A stretch of DNA of 10,459 nucleotides. Source: an uncultured Treponema sp. (GTDB taxonomy: Bacteria > Spirochaetota > Spirochaetia > Treponematales > Treponemataceae). The notes beneath the pieces were generated by a model. That model had not been told where the DNA came from and searched no databases. It saw only the letters and a list, made by a program, of their open reading frames with translations. Each line of letters starts with the position of its first letter. Position 1 is the first letter of the stretch. The stretch covers positions 1 through 10,459 of the forward strand of contig CAJOPO010000043.1 of the NCBI GenBank assembly GCA_905236315.1. The letters are read 5' to 3'. This document shows, one piece after another, positions 7,954 through 10,459 of the stretch. A program made the translations under genes and the position numbers.

Positions 7954-7961
7954 GCGGGTAT

Positions 7962-8003
7962 GCAAGAAAGATTTTTTCAAAAAATATTACAAAAGTTTCT
8001 TGC
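7962..8003 (+). repeat. Inverted repeat between bamA and ompH
   Basis: GCAAGAAA (7962-7969) and TTTCTTGC (7996-8003) are perfect 8-bp inverted repeats around a 26-nt AT-rich centre that itself contains TTTTTTCAAAAAA. The downstream arm is followed by TTAATTTTAT. The element begins 8 nt after the bamA stop. It could be a weak or partial terminator, an RNA-stability element at the bamA 3' end, or a regulator site. The long loop and lack of a strong T-run argue against an efficient intrinsic terminator. Confidence 0.4.
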
Positions 8004-8031
8004 TTAATTTTATGCCAAAATGATAATATAT

Positions 8032-8037
8032 GGAGAG
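8032..8037 (+). promoter_or_regulatory. Shine-Dalgarno that fixes the ompH start
   Basis: GGAGAG ends 4 nt before the ATG at 8042 and lies just inside the upstream in-frame ATG at 8030. It therefore supports 8042 as the true start. Confidence 0.65.
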
Positions 8038-8041
8038 AATT

Positions 8042-8587
8042 ATGAGTATTATAAAGAATATTAAGGCTCTTGTATGCCTATGTACTATTTTGATAGTTTC
8101 TAGTGTGAGCCTTTTTGCACAGCAAACAATAACTAAGTTTGCAGTTGTTGATACGGCGCGAGTCTATCAGGCATTTTATAATAATTCTAAAACAGTACGT
8201 GATTATGAAGACAAAAAGAAAGAAGCAGAGGCAGAAATAGAAAAAGTAACAAAAGAATTACAGACTTTGCATAATAGAAAACTTGCTGCTGATAGAAGTG
8301 GTGATAGAGAAAGTTCTCAAAACCTTCAAATGCAGATTACCCAAAAAGCTAATTATTTAAGTGAATATACTGCAACTAAAAATGCAGAGTTGGAATCCTT
8401 AAAGCGCAGTATGCAGAATAATGACACCTTTTATAAAAAATTAATGGATGTATTAAAATCTGTAGCTGAAGGCGAAGGATATAGTATGGTTTTAAGCCTT
8501 ACCAATGATAATTCAATTTTATGGTATAGTGATACGGTTGATATTACAGACAAGGTTATAAAACAATTAGGATTAACTGTGAAATAA
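8042..8587 (+). CDS. ompH: OmpH/Skp-family periplasmic chaperone
   Basis: Skp/OmpH proteins are trimeric periplasmic holdases that keep unfolded outer-membrane proteins soluble on the way to BamA. The 181-residue product has a signal peptide (MSIIKNIKALVC start, hydrophobic core about 9-24, likely cleavage after LFA at 24-26). The mature part opens with the family strand KFAVVDTARVYQAF. A long charged coiled coil then runs from about 50 to 135 (EDKKKEAEAEIEKVTKELQT and onward), forming the tentacle helices. The end returns to the core fold with AEGEGYSMVLSLTNDNSILWY and DITDKVIKQL, the usual OmpH finish. An in-frame ATG at 8030 adds four residues but would leave the GGAGAG site inside the gene, so 8042 is preferred. 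bamA lies 88 nt upstream and mutS starts 3 nt after its stop, which is doubled (TAATAA). Family call is firm; which clients it serves is inferred. Confidence 0.9.
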   Translation: MSIIKNIKALVCLCTILIVSSVSLFAQQTITKFAVVDTARVYQAFYNNSKTVRDYEDKKKEAEAEIEKVTKELQTLHNRKLAADRSGDRESSQNLQMQITQKANYLSEYTATKNAELESLKRSMQNNDTFYKKLMDVLKSVAEGEGYSMVLSLTNDNSILWYSDTVDITDKVIKQLGLTVK

Positions 8588-8590
8588 TAA

Positions 8591-10459
8591 ATGTCAGAAG
8601 ATACACCTCTCTTTATCCAATATCAAAAAATAAAAGCACTGCATCCTAATGAAGTGCTTTTTTTTAGATTGGGTGATTTTTATGAGATGTTTGATTCAGA
8701 TGCCGTAGAAGTATCTCGTTTGCTGAATCTTACATTAACACATAGAGCTAATAAGCCTATGTGCGGTATACCTTATCATGCTTCTAAGATATACGTTGCC
8801 CGCCTACTTAAATATGGAAAAAAAATAGCCATAGCAGAGCAAATTGGGGAAGTTGCCTCTCATGGTAAAGGTCTTACAGAGCGAAAAGTTGTAGAAATTA
8901 TAACACCAGGCACTGCTACAGAAAGTGAATACTTAGAAGGTGGCATAAATAACTTTTTAGCGTCTTTTTTTATAAGCAATAAAAATGTAGGTTTTGCCTA
9001 TATTGATGTTACTACAGGCGAGTTTAGAGCTACTAGTTTTGATGTAAATACAATAGAAGAAAATCTTACAAAAGAACTAGGCAGGTGTAACGCAAAGGAA
9101 CTTCTTTTACCTGATAGTTTACAAGATAATGCCTTTATACAAAATCTTATAAGTTCTCGTCCTTCAATGTCTGTTTCTTGGTATCCTGATTGGAACTTTA
9201 ATGCAGAAATAAGTTATAAACGACTGCTTAAACAATTTAAGACAGTAAATCTTCGCTCTTTTTCCCTTAGCCAAGAGTCTGCTGAAGTTCCCCCTGCAGG
9301 TTTTTTACTTGAATACTTAGAAAAAACTACAAATACAAATTTTTCTCATATTTCATCTATAGAAGTATATAAAGATAATCAATATCTTGTTATAGATGAT
9401 TCTTCAAGACGAAATCTAGAGATTTTATATAACCTAAACGATGGTTCTTCAAACTATACCTTGCTAGAATGTGTTAATCGCACTCAAACTGCAATGGGAA
9501 GCCGCCTTATACGTGAGTGGCTAATGTTCCCCCTTACAGATTTAAATCGAATCAAAAAAAGGCAAAATAAGGTAGAACTTTACGTAAATGATAGAACCTT
9601 ACTTTCTAGAATGAAAGCGCAGTTGCATGGTATTCTGGACGTGGAACGTTTAGCCGCTCGCATAGCAATGGATAAAGCACATGCAAAAGATTTACAGGCT
9701 TTGCGCTCTAGTTTGGAATTATGGCTTTCTGCAAAGGAAATACTTGTTCAAAAATCTTTAATAGGCGCGTCTTCTGATACAGAACTTGAAGAGATAATAA
9801 ATTTAATAAAAAAATCAATACATGATGACCCTGCTACTGTTTTTACAGAGGGAAGAATTATAAAAGATGGTTGGTCACAAGAACTTGATTATTGGCGGAA
9901 TATACAAAATAATTTTAATCAAGTTTTAGCAGACTATGAAGAGGAAGAAAGAGAAAAAACAGGAATACAAAACCTACGTGTAAAAAACAATGGCAATATG
10001 GGCTATTTTATAGAGGTTACAAAGGGTAAACTGGATAAAGTTCCTTCCCATTTTATTATAAGACGCGCCCTCGTTAATGCTGATAGATACACAACAGAAA
10101 AGCTACAAGAACTAGAAGAAAATCTTAATAATGCAGGTTCTAAAGTATTAGAATTAGAGCATGATTTATTTTTAGAAGTACGTTCTTTATTAAAAAAATA
10201 TATTTCCCTTTTGCAATATACGGCACAAGAGATTGCGTATGAAGATGTTTCTATAAGTTTTGCGCAAGCTGCCATTGAATATAATTGGACAAAGCCTTTG
10301 CTAGATGATAGTTTGATTTTTGATGTAAAAAATGGAGTTCACCCTGTTGTTTCTTCTCATATACCAACTGGGGAATTTATTCCTAATGATTTAAAACTTT
10401 TTTCAGAAGATAATGACACTTCTTTTGCCCTAGTAACTGGTCCTAATATGGCTGGTAAA
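8591..10459 (+). CDS. mutS: DNA mismatch repair protein MutS, N-terminal 623 residues (cut by window end)
   Basis: MutS recognises mismatches and small loops in newly replicated DNA and starts repair with MutL. The frame is open from 8591 to the last base, giving 623 residues of an expected 850-900. The mismatch-binding domain opens with KALHPNEVLFFRLGDFYEMF, whose F30-x-E32 is the Phe-x-Glu mismatch-wedging motif, and continues with CGIPYHA and ITPGT. The connector domain covers about 120-250. The lever and clamp follow, including SRRNLEIL near 273-280, then RTQTAMGSRLIREWL, LDVERLAARIA and, in the clamp, NMGYFIEVTKGK. The ATPase domain begins near NGVHPVV and the window stops at GPNMAGK (617-623), the Walker A motif. 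The start is 3 nt after the ompH stop with no Shine-Dalgarno at a useful distance (AGGA lies 18 nt upstream), suggesting translational coupling to ompH. Codons 14-25 carry a terminator-like hairpin. Confidence 0.96.
   Translation, partial: MSEDTPLFIQYQKIKALHPNEVLFFRLGDFYEMFDSDAVEVSRLLNLTLTHRANKPMCGIPYHASKIYVARLLKYGKKIAIAEQIGEVASHGKGLTERKVVEIITPGTATESEYLEGGINNFLASFFISNKNVGFAYIDVTTGEFRATSFDVNTIEENLTKELGRCNAKELLLPDSLQDNAFIQNLISSRPSMSVSWYPDWNFNAEISYKRLLKQFKTVNLRSFSLSQESAEVPPAGFLLEYLEKTTNTNFSHISSIEVYKDNQYLVIDDSSRRNLEILYNLNDGSSNYTLLECVNRTQTAMGSRLIREWLMFPLTDLNRIKKRQNKVELYVNDRTLLSRMKAQLHGILDVERLAARIAMDKAHAKDLQALRSSLELWLSAKEILVQKSLIGASSDTELEEIINLIKKSIHDDPATVFTEGRIIKDGWSQELDYWRNIQNNFNQVLADYEEEEREKTGIQNLRVKNNGNMGYFIEVTKGKLDKVPSHFIIRRALVNADRYTTEKLQELEENLNNAGSKVLELEHDLFLEVRSLLKKYISLLQYTAQEIAYEDVSISFAQAAIEYNWTKPLLDDSLIFDVKNGVHPVVSSHIPTGEFIPNDLKLFSEDNDTSFALVTGPNMAGK
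8632..8665 (+). terminator. Intrinsic-terminator-like hairpin inside the mutS 5' coding region
   Basis: AAAAGCACT (8632-8640) pairs perfectly with AGTGCTTTT (8653-8661). Within the 12-nt loop, CAT (8642-8644) can also pair with ATG (8649-8651) around CCTA. The run of eight T (8658-8665) starts directly after the GC part of the stem. The sequence before the stem is A-rich, so the minus strand also reads as a stem followed by T-rich sequence, the shape of a bidirectional terminator. It covers mutS codons 14-25, which encode a conserved MutS segment, so it is not outside the gene. Whether it ends transcription in the cell is unknown. Confidence 0.45.

Noticed and set aside
7960..8007. A 15-codon frame (MQERFFQKILQKFLA) in the bamA-ompH gap
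   Set aside because: It lacks a ribosome-binding site, resembles nothing known, and its composition is explained by the inverted repeat it spans.
8000..8029. Promoter-like TTGCTT and GATAAT 16 nt apart before ompH
   Set aside because: The -35 match is poor (three of six) and the predicted start near 8034 would fall inside the ompH Shine-Dalgarno, leaving no usable ribosome-binding site.
10003..10275. A 90-codon minus-strand frame opposite mutS
   Set aside because: It lies opposite the conserved MutS clamp and core sequence and has no recognisable protein features.

Overview
The window looks like chromosomal DNA of an AT-rich treponeme or close relative (Spirochaetota). This rests on the gene order tamB-like, bamA, ompH/skp, mutS, which from memory matches the Treponema pallidum TP0325-TP0328 neighbourhood, and on the family character of the proteins. 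Species was not determined. The content is mostly core genome: no insertion sequence, tRNA, rRNA, CRISPR array or prophage gene was seen.

Layout. Positions 1-215 are non-coding, apart from a 20-codon remnant that reads like the first strand and DxDGT motif of a HAD phosphatase, followed by a small AT-rich hairpin. Thymidylate kinase (tmk) lies on the minus strand at 216-854. It is divergent from everything downstream across a 102-bp spacer that holds an extended -10 promoter reading rightward. From 957 to the window end all genes are on the plus strand and closely packed: a TamB/DUF490 gene (957-5435, broken by one in-frame TAA at 4593-4595), bamA (5458-7953), an ompH/skp periplasmic chaperone (8042-8587), and mutS (8591 onward, cut by the window end inside the Walker A motif).

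How the genes work together. TamB, BamA and Skp/OmpH form one outer-membrane biogenesis set. Skp-type chaperones carry unfolded outer-membrane proteins across the periplasm and BamA inserts them. TamB-like proteins span inner membrane to outer membrane and are tied to BamA-family barrels and to lipid transport. MutS (mismatch repair) appears to be a passenger in this operon, 3 nt after ompH, with no visible Shine-Dalgarno of its own.

No clearly new system was found. The points most worth a second look are the in-frame stop in tamB with an intact, same-frame C-terminal remainder, a textbook intrinsic-terminator-like hairpin inside the first codons of mutS, a C8 homopolymer in tamB that could slip, a thymidylate kinase P-loop with Thr in place of the usual Lys, and the HAD gene relic.
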